From Kroppenstedtia eburnea (GTDB lineage Bacteria > Bacillota > Bacilli > Thermoactinomycetales > DSM-45169), in the NCBI RefSeq assembly GCF_013282215.1, contig NZ_CP048103.1, positions 372,001-436,000 of the forward strand: 64,000 nt of DNA, written 5' to 3'. Of this stretch, positions 54,431-64,000 are shown piece by piece; position 1 is the first letter of the stretch, and each line of letters starts with the position of its first letter. Made by a program: the position numbers and the translations under genes. The notes beneath the pieces were generated by a model that saw only the letters and a list, made by a program, of their open reading frames with translations, did not search any database and was not told where the DNA came from.

Positions 54431-55396
54431 TCATTCCCCTTGGGAGATCTCAGCCAGCACCGAGGGATCGATGTTGCCGCCGCTGATGATGACTCCGATG
54501 CGTCGCAGGTTTCGGGGCAGGCGCCGGAACAGCAAAGCAGCCAAGGGAACGGCGCCGGAGGGCTCCACCACCAGCTTCATGCGGAAGAGAGCGAATCGCA
54601 GAGCTGCCCGGATTTCCCGCTCGGATACGGTGACGATCTTCTCCGCGTGTTGTTGGATTACGGGAAAGGTGGCCTCACCGGGGATGGTGACGCGGAGTCC
54701 GTCGGCCAGAGTGTGAGGGGCGGGGATGGCGATTCGTTTCCCGGCTTGGAGGGAGCGGCGGGTGTCGTCGGCGGTTTCGGGTTCCACACCAAAGACACAG
54801 ATTTGAGGACGAACCCCTTTGGCCGCGACGGAGGTGCCGGACAGCAGTCCGCCTCCCCCCACCGGAGCGATGACGGAGTCCAGGTCGGGCACCTCCCGGA
54901 GCAGTTCCAGGGCGGCTGTCCCCGCCCCCGCCATAATGTGAGGGTGATCGTACGGGGGGATCAGGGTCAGACTGCGGTCTGTTGCGGTGCGGGTGGCCAC
55001 CTCCTCCCGGTCTTCCTTGAACCGGTCGTAAAAAATGACTTCTGCGCCGTACTCCCGGGTGGCATCCACTTTAACGCCAGGGGCATCCATCGGCATGCAC
55101 AACACGGCCGGCACCCCCAACAGTCCGGCGGCGAGGGCGGTCGCCTGTGCATGATTTCCGGAGGAGAAGGCGATCACCCCCCTTCTCTTCTGTTCCTCGG
55201 TCAGGCGGCTGATCCTGTTGTATGCCCCACGGAATTTGAAGGCGCCCATCCGTTGCAGATTTTCACATTTGAGCCAGACTTCACAGCCGGCCCGTTGATT
55301 CAGGGTGCGGGAGGTGAGGACCGGGGTTTGATGGCTGACACCCGCCAGTTGTTTTTCTGCGGAGAGGATCTCTTGGAAGTTCAATGTGGGTTGCAA
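54431..55396 (-). CDS. Threonine/serine dehydratase (PLP fold type II)
   Basis: 321 residues, the length of catabolic TdcB-type enzymes without the regulatory ACT domains of IlvA. The PLP lysine is in MGAFKFRGAYN (~residue 53). The substrate loop is SSGNHAQ, the phosphate loop GGGGLLSG, and the end of the fold ISGGNID. It deaminates L-threonine (or serine) to 2-oxobutyrate (or pyruvate) and ammonia. In theory it competes with the PduX-like kinase for threonine, but distance and strand give no evidence of a shared pathway. Confidence 0.9.
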   Translation of the reverse strand: MQPTLNFQEILSAEKQLAGVSHQTPVLTSRTLNQRAGCEVWLKCENLQRMGAFKFRGAYNRISRLTEEQKRRGVIAFSSGNHAQATALAAGLLGVPAVLCMPMDAPGVKVDATREYGAEVIFYDRFKEDREEVATRTATDRSLTLIPPYDHPHIMAGAGTAALELLREVPDLDSVIAPVGGGGLLSGTSVAAKGVRPQICVFGVEPETADDTRRSLQAGKRIAIPAPHTLADGLRVTIPGEATFPVIQQHAEKIVTVSEREIRAALRFALFRMKLVVEPSGAVPLAALLFRRLPRNLRRIGVIISGGNIDPSVLAEISQGE

Positions 55397-55551
55397 TCGT
55401 TGTCCACCTCTTCTGTTCAGGTTCTCATCCTTTTCGGTTTTTCAGCTGCCGAATCCTTCTATTTGAGGAGGGTATGGGGGAGGCGGAACGTTTATGGTTC
55501 AATTACAAAAAGGTATAATAGTTTGACAAAGGGTGCTTAAGGGGGTACAAA

Positions 55552-56526
55552 ATGAACTGGAATACGGAGGCAGACGCACTGGATAGGGAACATCCCGGAA
55601 TTGCCAAGGTGGTTGCCAATGTGGAGAAGGTGATGATCGGAAAGCGGGAACCCATTCAGATGTGCTTGGTGGCCCTCCTGTGTGGGGGGCATGTCCTGCT
55701 GGAGGATGTGCCCGGGGTTGGCAAAACGATGCTGGTGAGAGCCCTCGCCCGTTCGGTGGGATGCGGATTCAGCAGGATCCAGTTCACACCGGATCTATTG
55801 CCATCCGATGTGACGGGGGTATCCGTCTTTAACCAGCAGACATCGCAATTTGAATTCCGTCCCGGGCCGGTGATGTCCCAGGTGGTACTGGCCGATGAGA
55901 TCAACCGGACCTCTCCCAAAACCCAGGCCGCCCTCCTGGAGGCCTTGGAGGAAGGCAGTGTCACCGTGGATGGAGATACCTATGAGCTGGAGAAGCCCTT
56001 CTTCGTGATGGCCACTCAGAATCCCATCGAATACGAAGGGACTTTTCCCTTGCCGGAAGCGCAATTGGATCGTTTTCTGCTGAAGTTGAAACTGGGATAT
56101 CCCGATCACCGGGAAGAGATGGAGATGTTGGACCGGATCCGGGAGCATCATCCCATTGACGACCTCGGCGAGGTGCTTTCCCGTGAGGAATTGATAAACC
56201 TCCAGCGGGAGGTGCGGAGGGTGCGGGTGGATCCTTCCATCAGCGATTATATCGTCAGAATTGTCCGGGCGACCCGCAATCCGGAGGAGGTTTATCTGGG
56301 GGCCAGCCCCCGGGGGTCCATCGCCCTGTATCAAACGGCTCAAGCCTTGGCATGGGTGAGAGGGCGTCCCTATGTGATACCCGACGATGTGAAGAAATTG
56401 GTCCCACTCACTTTATCCCATCGGATCATCCTGAAATCAGAGGCCCGTTTGAGTGGACGATCCGTGGAACAGCTGCTTCAGGAACTCCTGCGGCGCATCC
56501 CGGTCCCCGTCTCGGTGGGGGATTGA
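55552..56526 (+). CDS. yeaC: MoxR family AAA+ ATPase
   Basis: 324 residues. Walker A is VPGVGKTM (~54-60), Walker [10 protein letters not shown], sensor 1 ATQNP, and the MoxR signature [17 protein letters not shown]. The C-terminal lid lies at ~230-320. MoxR ATPases are chaperone-like and act with neighbouring DUF58/VWA-type proteins. The gene order MoxR-DUF58-transglutaminase matches B. subtilis yeaC-yeaD-yebA; the symbol is by synteny. The next start is 4 bases after this stop. Confidence 0.92.
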   Translation: MNWNTEADALDREHPGIAKVVANVEKVMIGKREPIQMCLVALLCGGHVLLEDVPGVGKTMLVRALARSVGCGFSRIQFTPDLLPSDVTGVSVFNQQTSQFEFRPGPVMSQVVLADEINRTSPKTQAALLEALEEGSVTVDGDTYELEKPFFVMATQNPIEYEGTFPLPEAQLDRFLLKLKLGYPDHREEMEMLDRIREHHPIDDLGEVLSREELINLQREVRRVRVDPSISDYIVRIVRATRNPEEVYLGASPRGSIALYQTAQALAWVRGRPYVIPDDVKKLVPLTLSHRIILKSEARLSGRSVEQLLQELLRRIPVPVSVGD

Positions 56527-56529
56527 GAG

Positions 56530-57741
56530 ATGCGGCGGCGGGGACATGGATTCGTGTGGGGATTGACAGTGATCGCCTACGTTTTCGGCCGGTTTCAGGG
56601 GGGATTTGTTCCCTGGTTTCTCTTTTATGCTTCTCTGGTGATATCCATTTACATCACATCAGTGGTGTGGTTCTCCCTCCGGGAACCGGAAGTGAAGCGC
56701 CGGCTGTCCGTCCACCGGTTGACGGCGGGAGAGCGGTTGACCGTCCGCTTGCGGTATCGCTGGCACGCTCCCCTGCCTCCCTCCTGGATTTATTTCAAAG
56801 ATGAGGGAGATCTGAAGCCGCGAGAGGGCATGGGGTGGCTCCGGTTTCCCGGCTGGTCCCGGGAAGGAGTCTTTGAATATGTGCTTCGGGATTTGCCCCG
56901 GGGCAGACATCGATTTCAAGGGGTGGAGATCAAATCAGGGGATGTGTTCGGCCTGGTGGAGAAGAAGTGGGACATCTCCCTGCTGGAGGAAATCGTGGTC
57001 TACCCGCGAATCCGGGAGATCCGTGTCTGGCAACCGTTGAATGAACAGAACACGGGTCGATCCACCTCCACCCTGCGGGTCGGCGAAGATGTCACCTCCG
57101 TCGTGGGTGTCCGGGAGTACTCTCAGCGCGATCCTCTCAGCCGGATTCACTGGAAAGCCACTGCCAGGGGACAGGGATTGAAGGCGAAGGAGTTTGAGCA
57201 TCAGGTGAGCAACGACTTCATGTTTCTGCTGGATTGCCGGGATTCCTCTTTTGCGGGAAAAGGGGATCCCCTCTTTGAACGGTCGGTCAGTCTGACAGCC
57301 TCCTTGGCCCGGTATGCTGTGAGTCGGCGGTTCAGTGCAGGACTGATCGCCTGGGGGAACCGGCGGTTGCATCTGCCGACGGGGCGAAGTCAGGAGCATC
57401 TCCTGCGCCTGTTTGAGCCTTTGGCAGTGATCCAACCGGAGGGGGAAATTGCGGTGGGTGAGCTTCTTTTGCGGGAATCGGTTCATCTGCCCCGTGGAAC
57501 CACCACAGTCGTCATTACTCCCGGTCTGACATCGTCGGATGTGCGGGCCATCGGGTTGCTGGTTTTGCGAAAGATCAAGGTGGAGGTCTTTTGGGTGTGC
57601 CACCCGGATTCCTGGGAGGAGAAGGAGCGGTCGGCTGTGGGGATGCTGGATTCCCTGGGGGTGCGGGTCCATCCCGTTCCCCACGATGATTTTGGCAAGA
57701 TCACCGAAGGGGGTGTCTCCTTTGGCCAAGGCTCGGCCTGA
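56530..57741 (+). CDS. yeaD: DUF58 domain protein
   Basis: 403 residues. Two hydrophobic helices lie at ~8-25 and ~28-48. The DUF58 core at ~185-260 contains VGVREYSQRDPLSRIHWKATAR, the family signature. A distant von Willebrand A-like fold probably follows (FLLDCRDSSF). It is membrane-anchored with a cytoplasmic domain and is the usual partner of the MoxR ATPase upstream. Its end overlaps the TTG start of the transglutaminase gene by 20 bases. Confidence 0.9.
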   Translation: MRRRGHGFVWGLTVIAYVFGRFQGGFVPWFLFYASLVISIYITSVVWFSLREPEVKRRLSVHRLTAGERLTVRLRYRWHAPLPPSWIYFKDEGDLKPREGMGWLRFPGWSREGVFEYVLRDLPRGRHRFQGVEIKSGDVFGLVEKKWDISLLEEIVVYPRIREIRVWQPLNEQNTGRSTSTLRVGEDVTSVVGVREYSQRDPLSRIHWKATARGQGLKAKEFEHQVSNDFMFLLDCRDSSFAGKGDPLFERSVSLTASLARYAVSRRFSAGLIAWGNRRLHLPTGRSQEHLLRLFEPLAVIQPEGEIAVGELLLRESVHLPRGTTTVVITPGLTSSDVRAIGLLVLRKIKVEVFWVCHPDSWEEKERSAVGMLDSLGVRVHPVPHDDFGKITEGGVSFGQGSA

Positions 57742-59936
57742 TTCCCGCTCTCCCCTCTCCCCTGCGGCGCGGGTGGGCGGCTTTCTGTTTGCTTTTTTGA
57801 TCGGATGGGAGTGTCTGCTTCCCTTGGTCCAAGTATTGGAGTCAGGTCGGGTCGGAGGGTTTTTGGCGGCGTTTCTCTTTTTTCTCGTCATCACTTTTGT
57901 GGGTGGAAACCGATGGATCACCGTGCCCCTCCGTCTTCTCCTGCTCCCGGTCTTCCTCCATCCCCTGCTGTTCCATCAGATGCCCTGGGAGGATCCGGCA
58001 TGGATCCAGCTGGCGGTCTCCCATCTGATCACAGATCTGGAACATCTCTTCACAGGGGAAGTCGTTCCGGCTCCGGTGCTGCAGACGTTGGGATTTTTGT
58101 TGATGTTGTGGTTAATAGCCTCTGGATATCGCCGGTTTCAGGAGAGAGGCGGCGGGGTGTTGGTATTGTTTTTGGCGGCGGTGATCCATCTGTCTATCCT
58201 GGACAGTTTCACTTCCTTTGACGGAGGGTGGGCGATCGTCCGTGTGCTGGTTTACGGTTTTATCGCCCTGTCCGCCTCCCGCCTGGTTGGTTTGCGCTCA
58301 AAGACAGCGGGGGATCCGCCGAAGCCCGGCGGCTGGGTTCCCCTCACCCTGTCGCTGCTTCTGCTGGCGTTGGGGGTGGGGTGGGTTGCCCCCAAACCGG
58401 AGGCAGGCTGGCCGAATCCCGTCGAATGGATCGCCAGTCAGGATGACCGGGCCCAAGGCCGGAAAATTGCCAAGATCGGTTACGGAAACCACGACCAACA
58501 GCTGGGCGGTCCTTTCAAGCAGAATTCTTCGCCGATACTCTTTGCAACTGTGGATGTTCCGTACTATTGGCGGGGGGAAACCCGGGATTTCTACACGGGG
58601 AAAGGCTGGCAGTCGACTCTGAAAAAGACGCCCGTCGATCCGGTGAAGCCCGACAGGGGGGAGTCTGAACTCCAATCCGGTTTTGAGGGGATTGCCGTAA
58701 AGAAAAACGACAGCATAGTGATGGTGGAAAGGAAATACCCTGTTTTGTTCACCCCGGGCTGGCTCAGGTGGGTGGAGGGGATCAACGCCGACAATCGATG
58801 GGAGCAGATTCCGGAGATGGGGGGACTCACCACCCCGGACGATGAATGGCCGGCCCGGTACCGGCTGCGAACGGAGATCCCCGTGATCGATGAGGATCAA
58901 CTCCGTCAGACGGGGACCGAGTACCACGATCTGGGTGAGGCCGGGAATGTGTATCTGCAACTGCCGGAAAGCTTGCCTGACCGGGTGCGGCAGAAAGCGG
59001 AGGAACTGACCCGGGGGGAGGACAATCCTTACGACCGGGCAGCGGCGGTGGAAAACTGGCTGAGAAGCGGCGGTGGGTTTCGCTACGAAACCGAAGATAT
59101 ACCGGTGCCGGGGCAGAGGGAGGATTTTGTGGATCAGTTCCTCTTCGACAGTCAACGGGGCTATTGTGACCATTTTTCCACCTCGATGGTGGTGATGCTC
59201 CGCAGTGTGGGCATCCCCGCCCGTTGGATGAAGGGGTTTGCACCCGGAGAAGGTGAGATGGTGGAAGTTGACGATCCGAAGCAAAAGGGAAAAACCGTCA
59301 CCGAACACCGCATCACCGTCCGGAACAGCGACGCCCATTCCTGGGTGGAAGTCTATTTTGCGGGAGTGGGCTGGATTCCCTTTGAACCCACCCCGGGCTT
59401 CGCCAACCCCACCCCCCGTCATGGAGGATGAGAGGGGGGCCGATGCAGGTGCTTCAGAGGGAGAGGAGCAGGGGACGGCCACCAACCGGGAACAGCGGCT
59501 CAACCGGATGGAACGGGAACTGGCCCGGACGGGCGGCGAAACAGAAGGGGGTTCACCACAGGGCAGTTGGGATTGGAAAATGGGATTGGCTTGGATTGGC
59601 GGGAGCCTGGTTGTGGCCTTTTTCCTGCTTCGGATGTTGCGCCGGCGGATCGCCTGGATGGTTCTGGATCGGAGGAACCGGAAAAACCGGGATTTGGTGG
59701 ATGCTTTTCATGGATTTCTCCGTTGGCTGGCCTGGAGCCGGGGTCCCCGCAAACCCCACGAGACGGTGCGGGAGTATCTGTTTCAACGGGACCCTTTTTC
59801 CCAAGCCTCCCCGGAGTTGCGACGCCTGAGCCAGGCTTACGAAGCGGTTCGCTACGGGGGTGTGCGGGGAGGCAAAGCGGGGTTGGACAGGATTCGGGAG
59901 CTTTGGCAAAGAGTCTTGAAACAGTTTCGTCCCTGA
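57722..59936 (+). pseudogene. yebA: TgpA-type transmembrane transglutaminase, frameshifted
   Basis: Start TTG after AAGGGGGTG, matching the overlap with the DUF58 gene. The N-terminal ~220 residues contain six to seven helices. The external transglutaminase-like domain has Cys in SQRGYCDHFST, His in NSDAHSWVEVY and the WIPFEPTPG strand. The frame then ends at 59431. The missing C-terminal helix (LAWIGGSLVVAFFLL) and DUF4129 domain continue one frame over to 59936. Dropping one base of the CCCCCC run 59412-59417 gives ~738 residues, the family length. In a core operon a real loss would be surprising, so sequencing error is likely. Confidence 0.88.
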
Positions 59937-59953
59937 GGTGAAGAGGAGAGATA

Positions 59954-60829
59954 TCAATGATCCGAAGAGGAGTCGGGAGAGCCATCCGGCTCCACATGGA
60001 TATGGGTCTGCCGCACCTGATGTCTGCGGGCCATCTCCGCTTCCAGGAGCTCGGTGATCCGGTGGCTCTCTTCCACAGTGAGCTCCCGATCCACCTCAAT
60101 CACCGCATCGAGGATGACCTCGTTCCCCTGCATGCGGCCTTTCAGATCGACCACGGATTTCACGCCTTTCACCTCCTCCATGGTGTCCCGGTACCGGGAG
60201 AGCTCCCCTTCGTGAAATCCGTCGGTCAAAAGGTGGGACATCTCCTTGAAGATCCCCCAGGCCGTCTTCAGGATGATCAAACCGACGATGATGGCGGCTG
60301 CCGGATCCAGCCAGGGCATGCCCCATTGGGAGCCGATGATACCCGCGGCAGCGCCGATGCTGACCATGGCATCGGAGAGGTTGTCCTTGGAGACGGCCGA
60401 CAAAGCGCTGCTGCGGGTGCGATGGGCGAGGTGCCGGGTGTAGCCGAATACGGCGAACATCACCCCGGCACATCCCAGGGCGATCCAGGCCGCCCACAGG
60501 TCCGGAGGAGACGCCGTGCCCTTCCATGCGGTCCGGATTCCGCTTTGCAGCACTTCCAATCCAATCGTGGCCATGATGAAGGAAGCGATGAGAGCGGAGA
60601 TGCTCTCCGCACGGGAATGTCCGTATGGGTGATCTTCGTCCCGGGGTTTCCGGGCGATCCGCAATCCGATGAGGACCCCGCCGGCGGCGAGCACATCCGT
60701 GACATTATTCAGTCCATCCGCTGTCAGGGCCTGGGAGGAGAGCCAATAGCCCAAGCCCACTTTGGTTGTGCTCAGGAGAAGATAGGCGATCAGGCTGACC
60801 CAGACTCCCGTTTCCGCTCGATTCGACAT
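59954..60829 (-). CDS. yeaB: Cation diffusion facilitator family transporter
   Basis: 291 residues. Six helices fill ~1-205; metal-site motifs ADGLNNVTDV (helix 2, usually D-x-x-x-D) and DNLSDAMVS (helix 5), with HPYGHSRAE between helices 2 and 3. The cytoplasmic C-terminal domain (~210-285) has the CDF fold and His residues near its end (THIHVEPDG). The family exports Zn2+, Mn2+ or Fe2+ against protons; motif details do not let me choose. It converges on the transglutaminase gene, as in B. subtilis. Confidence 0.9.
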   Translation of the reverse strand: MSNRAETGVWVSLIAYLLLSTTKVGLGYWLSSQALTADGLNNVTDVLAAGGVLIGLRIARKPRDEDHPYGHSRAESISALIASFIMATIGLEVLQSGIRTAWKGTASPPDLWAAWIALGCAGVMFAVFGYTRHLAHRTRSSALSAVSKDNLSDAMVSIGAAAGIIGSQWGMPWLDPAAAIIVGLIILKTAWGIFKEMSHLLTDGFHEGELSRYRDTMEEVKGVKSVVDLKGRMQGNEVILDAVIEVDRELTVEESHRITELLEAEMARRHQVRQTHIHVEPDGSPDSSSDH

Positions 60830-61460
60830 GGATGATTCTCTCCCCCGATGTGATCAACCATAGGGTACCCGACAAAGATCGTGTGGGTCTACAGCAAGAT
60901 GATTGCTCCGGCGCAAGCTTTTCACACCTGGTAAAACAGAGTTGGACCGGGGCAAAGGGCAGGCGGTCGTCTCTGCAGGCGTGTCGGGTAATTCAAATGT
61001 CTAGGCAAAGACGGTACCACCTGATTTGCATCAAAACAGGATCCTCCCGGAAGCGTGGTGATCATATCGTCATACCCACAGGGCACAAGTCTCGCCAAGG
61101 TCACTCCGTTCCCGGTCTCGCTATGCACTCACCAGTAGAAAGTCTCGCCAGGGTCGCTTCGCTCCCCGGTCTCGCTATGCACTCACCAGTACAAGTCTCG
61201 CCAGGGTCGCTTCGCTCCCCGGTCTCGCTATGGGAGGGTTGGGTTTCGCATGGAGTGACTTTGGCTCGTAAGAACAACGGAAGGACATGTGAAACCCAAT
61301 CCCGACCGGCCCGCCCCCATCTGGATTTGACCTGCCACACCCTGGAGCCTTAGTCGGATGGGAGGTTGGAAAATACGTCCTTCGCTTGATTTCATTTTTC
61401 CCGATTGGTATCATGTACGCATGCAGAAATTGCATAGTTATTTCCACATGGTTGATCTGA
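60830..61460 (+). other. Gap upstream of guaA: no gene, contains repeat copy 6
   Basis: No credible gene. The left ~220 bases show nothing recognisable. A repeat element fills 61049-61306. The remainder leads into the guanine riboswitch; a promoter for guaA should lie near 61380-61455, where the sequence becomes AT-rich. Confidence 0.6.
61049..61306 (+). repeat. Palindromic repeat element, copy 6
   Basis: Left end GGAAGCGTGGTGA is degenerate. Three tandem-type units follow (GCACAAGTCTCGCC, GTAGAAAGTCTCGCC, GTACAAGTCTCGCC), the second and third with GTCGCTTCGCTCCC in place of GTCACTCCGTTCCC. The hairpin module GGGTTTCGCATG ... CATGTGAAACCC ends the element. A clear right terminal repeat is missing. 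Confidence 0.8.
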
Positions 61461-61527
61461 CTCGTATATATTCAGGAATAGGGCCTGAACGTTTCTACCC
61501 GGCCACCGTAAATGGCTGGACTACGAG
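61461..61527 (+). promoter_or_regulatory. Guanine riboswitch (purine aptamer)
   Basis: P1 pairs CTCGTA with TACGAG; P2 is TTCAGG / CCTGAA; the junction has GTTTCTACC; P3 is CGGCC / GGCTG with loop ACCGTAAAT. These are the conserved purine aptamer parts. The base before P1's 3' strand reads GACTACG, with C at the specificity position, which indicates guanine or hypoxanthine, not adenine. A terminator at 61572-61625 follows. Confidence 0.95.
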
Positions 61528-61571
61528 CGCTTGGTCACCGGTGCTTTTCTTTTGTGAACAACGAAAGAAAT

Positions 61572-61625
61572 GACCGGGGCTTCGTGTCGCTTGGGTAGAA
61601 GCGGTGCGGGCGCCGGTCTTTTTCT
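61572..61625 (+). terminator. Riboswitch-controlled terminator
   Basis: GACCGG pairs with CCGGTC at the base of a long hairpin followed by TTTTTCTT, ~40 bases before the guaA start. The sequence GGTCACCGGTGC downstream of the aptamer can pair with it as an alternative, so purine binding should favour termination. Confidence 0.85.
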
Positions 61626-61661
61626 TATGAAATTCCTGAATTGAAGAAGGTGGGGTCTTCG

Positions 61662-63188
61662 ATGGAACAAGTGGTAGTGCTGGACTTCGGTGGACAATAC
61701 AATCAACTGATCGCCCGGCGGATTCGGGATCTGGGAGTCTACAGCGAGCTGTTGCCACCTCATACCGATGCGGAGCGGCTGAAAAAGTTGGCGCCGAAAG
61801 GAATTGTATTTTCGGGGGGGCCGGCCAGTGTCTATGCTGAAGGTGCTCCAAAATGTGATCCGGCCATCTTTGAACTGGGGATTCCGATTTTGGGCATCTG
61901 TTACGGGATGCAACTGATCAGTGCCCATTTTGGAGGCGAAGTCAAGCGGGCGGAAAAGCGCGAGTACGGAAAAGCCGACGTTGAGATCCTCTCCGACTCT
62001 CCCCTTTTCCAAGGACCCGGTACCCGGGAAAGCGTCTGGATGAGCCACAGTGATGTGGTGACTGCTCCCCCGCGGGGCTTTCAGGTGGACGGTCGAACCG
62101 CTTCCGCCCCGGTGGCGGCGATGAGTGACCCGGACCGTCGGATCCATGCGGTTCAATTTCATCCCGAGGTGCGTCACACACAGCACGGGGATGAAATGAT
62201 TCGGAGTTTCCTGTACGAAGTGTGCCGATGTGAGGGAAACTGGAGTATGGAGACTTTCATCGGGGATACGGTGAGAGAACTGCAGGAGAAGATCGGGGAG
62301 AAACGGGTCCTCTGCGCCCTGAGCGGTGGAGTGGATTCTTCCGTTGTCGCCGCGCTGATCCATCGTGCCATCGGAGACCAACTCACCTGTGTGTTTGTCG
62401 ATCACGGCCTGCTTCGTAAAGGGGAAGCGGACAGCGTCATGGGCACTTTTGCCGACCATTTTCACATGAATGTGGTCAAAGTGGATGCCCGGGAGCGATT
62501 CCTGAGCAAATTGAAGGGTGTGACCGACCCCGAGAAGAAACGGAAGATCATCGGCAATGAGTTTATCCGTGTCTTTGAAGAGGAGACGGAGAAGCTGGGT
62601 AAACATGATTTTCTGGCACAGGGAACCTTGTATACCGACATTGTGGAATCCGGGACGGAGACGGCACAGACGATCAAGTCCCATCACAATGTGGGTGGTT
62701 TGCCGGAAGATATGCAGATGGATCTGGTGGAACCGGTCAACACCCTGTTTAAGGATGAGGTGCGCAAAGTCGGCGAGGAACTGGGGCTTCCCCGGGAAAT
62801 CGTCTGGCGCCAACCCTTCCCCGGGCCGGGACTGGGAATTCGTGTGATCGGTGAAGTGACGGAGGAGAAGCTGGAAATCGTCCGGGAATCGGATGCCGTC
62901 CTGCGGGATGAAATACAAAAAGCAGGATTGGACAGCGAGATCTGGCAATACTTCACCACCCTCCCGGATTTCAGAAGTGTCGGCGTGATGGGGGATGCCC
63001 GCACCTATGCCTATACGGTCGGCGTCCGGGCGGTCACCTCCATCGACGGCATGACCGCCGATTGGGCCAGAATTCCACACGACATACTCGAGCGGATCTC
63101 CAACCGGATCATCAATGAAGTGGACGGGGTCAACCGGGTGGTGTACGATATCACCTCCAAACCGCCGGCCACCATTGAGTGGGAATAA
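61662..63188 (+). CDS. guaA: GMP synthase (glutamine-hydrolysing)
   Basis: 508 residues from an ATG preceded by AAGGTGGGG; a TTG at 61641 is less likely. The N-terminal class I glutamine amidotransferase (~1-190) has the nucleophile in GICYGMQ and His-Glu in QFHPEV. The ATP-pyrophosphatase domain (~200-385) begins at [14 protein letters not shown]. The C-terminal dimerisation domain ends with the conserved PPATIEWE. It converts XMP to GMP. It is controlled by the upstream guanine riboswitch and is followed by a purine permease gene 31 bases later. Confidence 0.98.
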   Translation: MEQVVVLDFGGQYNQLIARRIRDLGVYSELLPPHTDAERLKKLAPKGIVFSGGPASVYAEGAPKCDPAIFELGIPILGICYGMQLISAHFGGEVKRAEKREYGKADVEILSDSPLFQGPGTRESVWMSHSDVVTAPPRGFQVDGRTASAPVAAMSDPDRRIHAVQFHPEVRHTQHGDEMIRSFLYEVCRCEGNWSMETFIGDTVRELQEKIGEKRVLCALSGGVDSSVVAALIHRAIGDQLTCVFVDHGLLRKGEADSVMGTFADHFHMNVVKVDARERFLSKLKGVTDPEKKRKIIGNEFIRVFEEETEKLGKHDFLAQGTLYTDIVESGTETAQTIKSHHNVGGLPEDMQMDLVEPVNTLFKDEVRKVGEELGLPREIVWRQPFPGPGLGIRVIGEVTEEKLEIVRESDAVLRDEIQKAGLDSEIWQYFTTLPDFRSVGVMGDARTYAYTVGVRAVTSIDGMTADWARIPHDILERISNRIINEVDGVNRVVYDITSKPPATIEWE

Positions 63189-63219
63189 CCAACTCAATGT
63201 CGGAAGGGGACCCTGACAC

Positions 63220-64000
63220 GTGGACAACGAACCGAATGCCCTGGCCCGTTATTTCCGGTTCGGGCAACATGGCACCAACCTGAAAACCGAAATACTGGCC
63301 GGAATCACCACCTTTTTGACCATGGCATACGTGCTCCTGGTCAACCCTTTCCTCCTCGGGAAAGAGGCGGGGATGGATTTTGGAGCCGTCTTCGTCGCCA
63401 CTGCGGTGGCGGCGGCGATTGGGTCACTCTTGATGGGCCTGTTTGCCAATTACCCGATCGTGCTGGCCCCGGGAATGGGGTTGAATGCATATTTCACTTA
63501 TACAGTGGTCCTCGGGATGAAGGTGCCTTGGCAGACGGCACTGGGTGCGGTCTTTATCTCCGGGCTGATCTTTTTGCTGCTGACGGTGACCAAAGTCCGG
63601 GAGTTGATCATCAACTCGATCCCACCGGTGCTGAAGCATTCGGTGTCGGCGGGAATCGGCCTCTTCATCGCTTTTATCGGGTTGAAAAACGCCGAGCTGA
63701 TCGTTGCCAATAAAGCTACTTACATTTCCCTGAACAGCGATCTGATGCAACCGGAAATTTTGCTGACCATCTTCGGCCTGGTGCTCACCCTGTTCCTGAT
63801 GGTGCGCCGGGTGAAGGGGGCCGTCTTTTTCGGGATGATCGGAACGGCGGTGGTGGGGATGATCACCGGCGTGGTGGAGATCCCCACCCAGTTTTTCTCC
63901 GCGCCGCCGAGTCTGGCTCCCACCTTTCTGAAGATGGATATTGTCGGAGCCTTGGACATGGGCTTTTTCGCCATCATCTTTGCTTTTCTTTTCGTGGATC
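63220..64000 (+). CDS. pbuG: Hypoxanthine/guanine permease, PbuG/AzgA family (partial)
   Basis: The gene starts at GTG after AAGGGGA and runs off the window after 260 codons. The start is MDNEPNALARYFRFGQHGTNLKTEILAG in effect, a typical AzgA/PbuG entry, followed by FLTMAYVLLVNP, the substrate-binding APGMGLNAYFTYTVV, and SVSAGIGLFIAFIGLKNA. About seven helices are visible. Family members import hypoxanthine and guanine by proton symport. The guaA-pbuG order matches B. subtilis, and both genes probably share the riboswitch-controlled transcript. Confidence 0.93.
   Translation, partial: MDNEPNALARYFRFGQHGTNLKTEILAGITTFLTMAYVLLVNPFLLGKEAGMDFGAVFVATAVAAAIGSLLMGLFANYPIVLAPGMGLNAYFTYTVVLGMKVPWQTALGAVFISGLIFLLLTVTKVRELIINSIPPVLKHSVSAGIGLFIAFIGLKNAELIVANKATYISLNSDLMQPEILLTIFGLVLTLFLMVRRVKGAVFFGMIGTAVVGMITGVVEIPTQFFSAPPSLAPTFLKMDIVGALDMGFFAIIFAFLFVD

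Noticed and set aside
54386-55540. Long frame antisense to threonine dehydratase
   Set aside because: Gly/His-rich shadow; the dehydratase on the other strand has all PLP motifs.

Overview
The window reads as a chromosomal segment of a moderate-GC Gram-positive bacterium (Bacillota, Bacillales-like). Protein features and gene order suggest a relative of the Thermoactinomycetaceae, but this is inferred without a database search. Two blocks flank the window and resemble one neighbourhood of the Bacillus subtilis chromosome: molybdopterin-binding protein-rex-tatC-groES-groEL (1.8-6.7 kb) and a MoxR ATPase/DUF58/transglutaminase operon, CDF transporter, guaA and a purine permease (55.5-64 kb; B. 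subtilis yeaC-yeaD-yebA-yeaB-guaA-pbuG). About 48 kb of accessory DNA lies between them.

Layout. 0.2-1.4 kb: small unrecognised genes, one a short secreted peptide. 1.8-7.5 kb: core block with a perfect CIRCE operator before groESL, then a DUF4870-type membrane protein and a CDGSH iron-sulfur protein. 7.6-8.3 kb: frameshifted TauE/SafE permease. 9-16 kb: beta-glucoside PTS operon (EIIB, frameshifted EIIC, ChbG/YdjC deacetylase, EIIA, GH4 6-phospho-beta-glucosidase), preceded by a consensus sigma-54 promoter, with a LevR-type sigma-54 activator gene read in the same direction just upstream. 16.8-21.7 kb: ABC/FtsX exporter, PadR repressor and DUF4097 envelope protein. 22-48 kb: an apparently complete nonribosomal peptide cluster. 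48.5-52.4 kb: RND exporter and a lone ABC ATPase, both behind PadR-like operators. 52.5-55.4 kb: membrane protein, Hsp20, small protein, threonine dehydratase. 55.5-64 kb: second core block, with a guanine riboswitch before guaA; the last gene runs off the end.

The peptide cluster has a one-module synthetase ending in a thioesterase (C-A-T-TE), a SyrP/TauD-type Fe(II)/2-oxoglutarate oxygenase, and a three-module synthetase whose first condensation-like domain has lost its HHxxxDG motif. Downstream are GNAT, SDR, two FabD-like acyltransferases, an acyl-activating enzyme, a KAS III, a free ACP, a Sfp-type PPTase, a LuxR regulator, an ABC exporter and a PduX-like GHMP kinase. Adenylation domain 1 of the large synthetase has a glutamine-like code (DAWQFGLIQK). 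The simplest model is a four-residue product with a Gln-type, possibly beta-hydroxylated, residue and a small acyl or polyketide-like group made by the KAS III/FabD/ACP set. I recognise no known product.

Two further patterns run through the window. One is a modular palindromic repeat family with terminal inverted repeats (six copies plus a minimal form, one containing seven tandem 51-52 bp units). The other is a tandem palindromic operator (ATACT-N-AGTAT / ATACC-G-GGTAT) shared by three loci that probably form a PadR envelope-stress/efflux regulon. Three genes carry single-base frameshifts at homopolymer runs, so either sequencing error or recent decay is possible.
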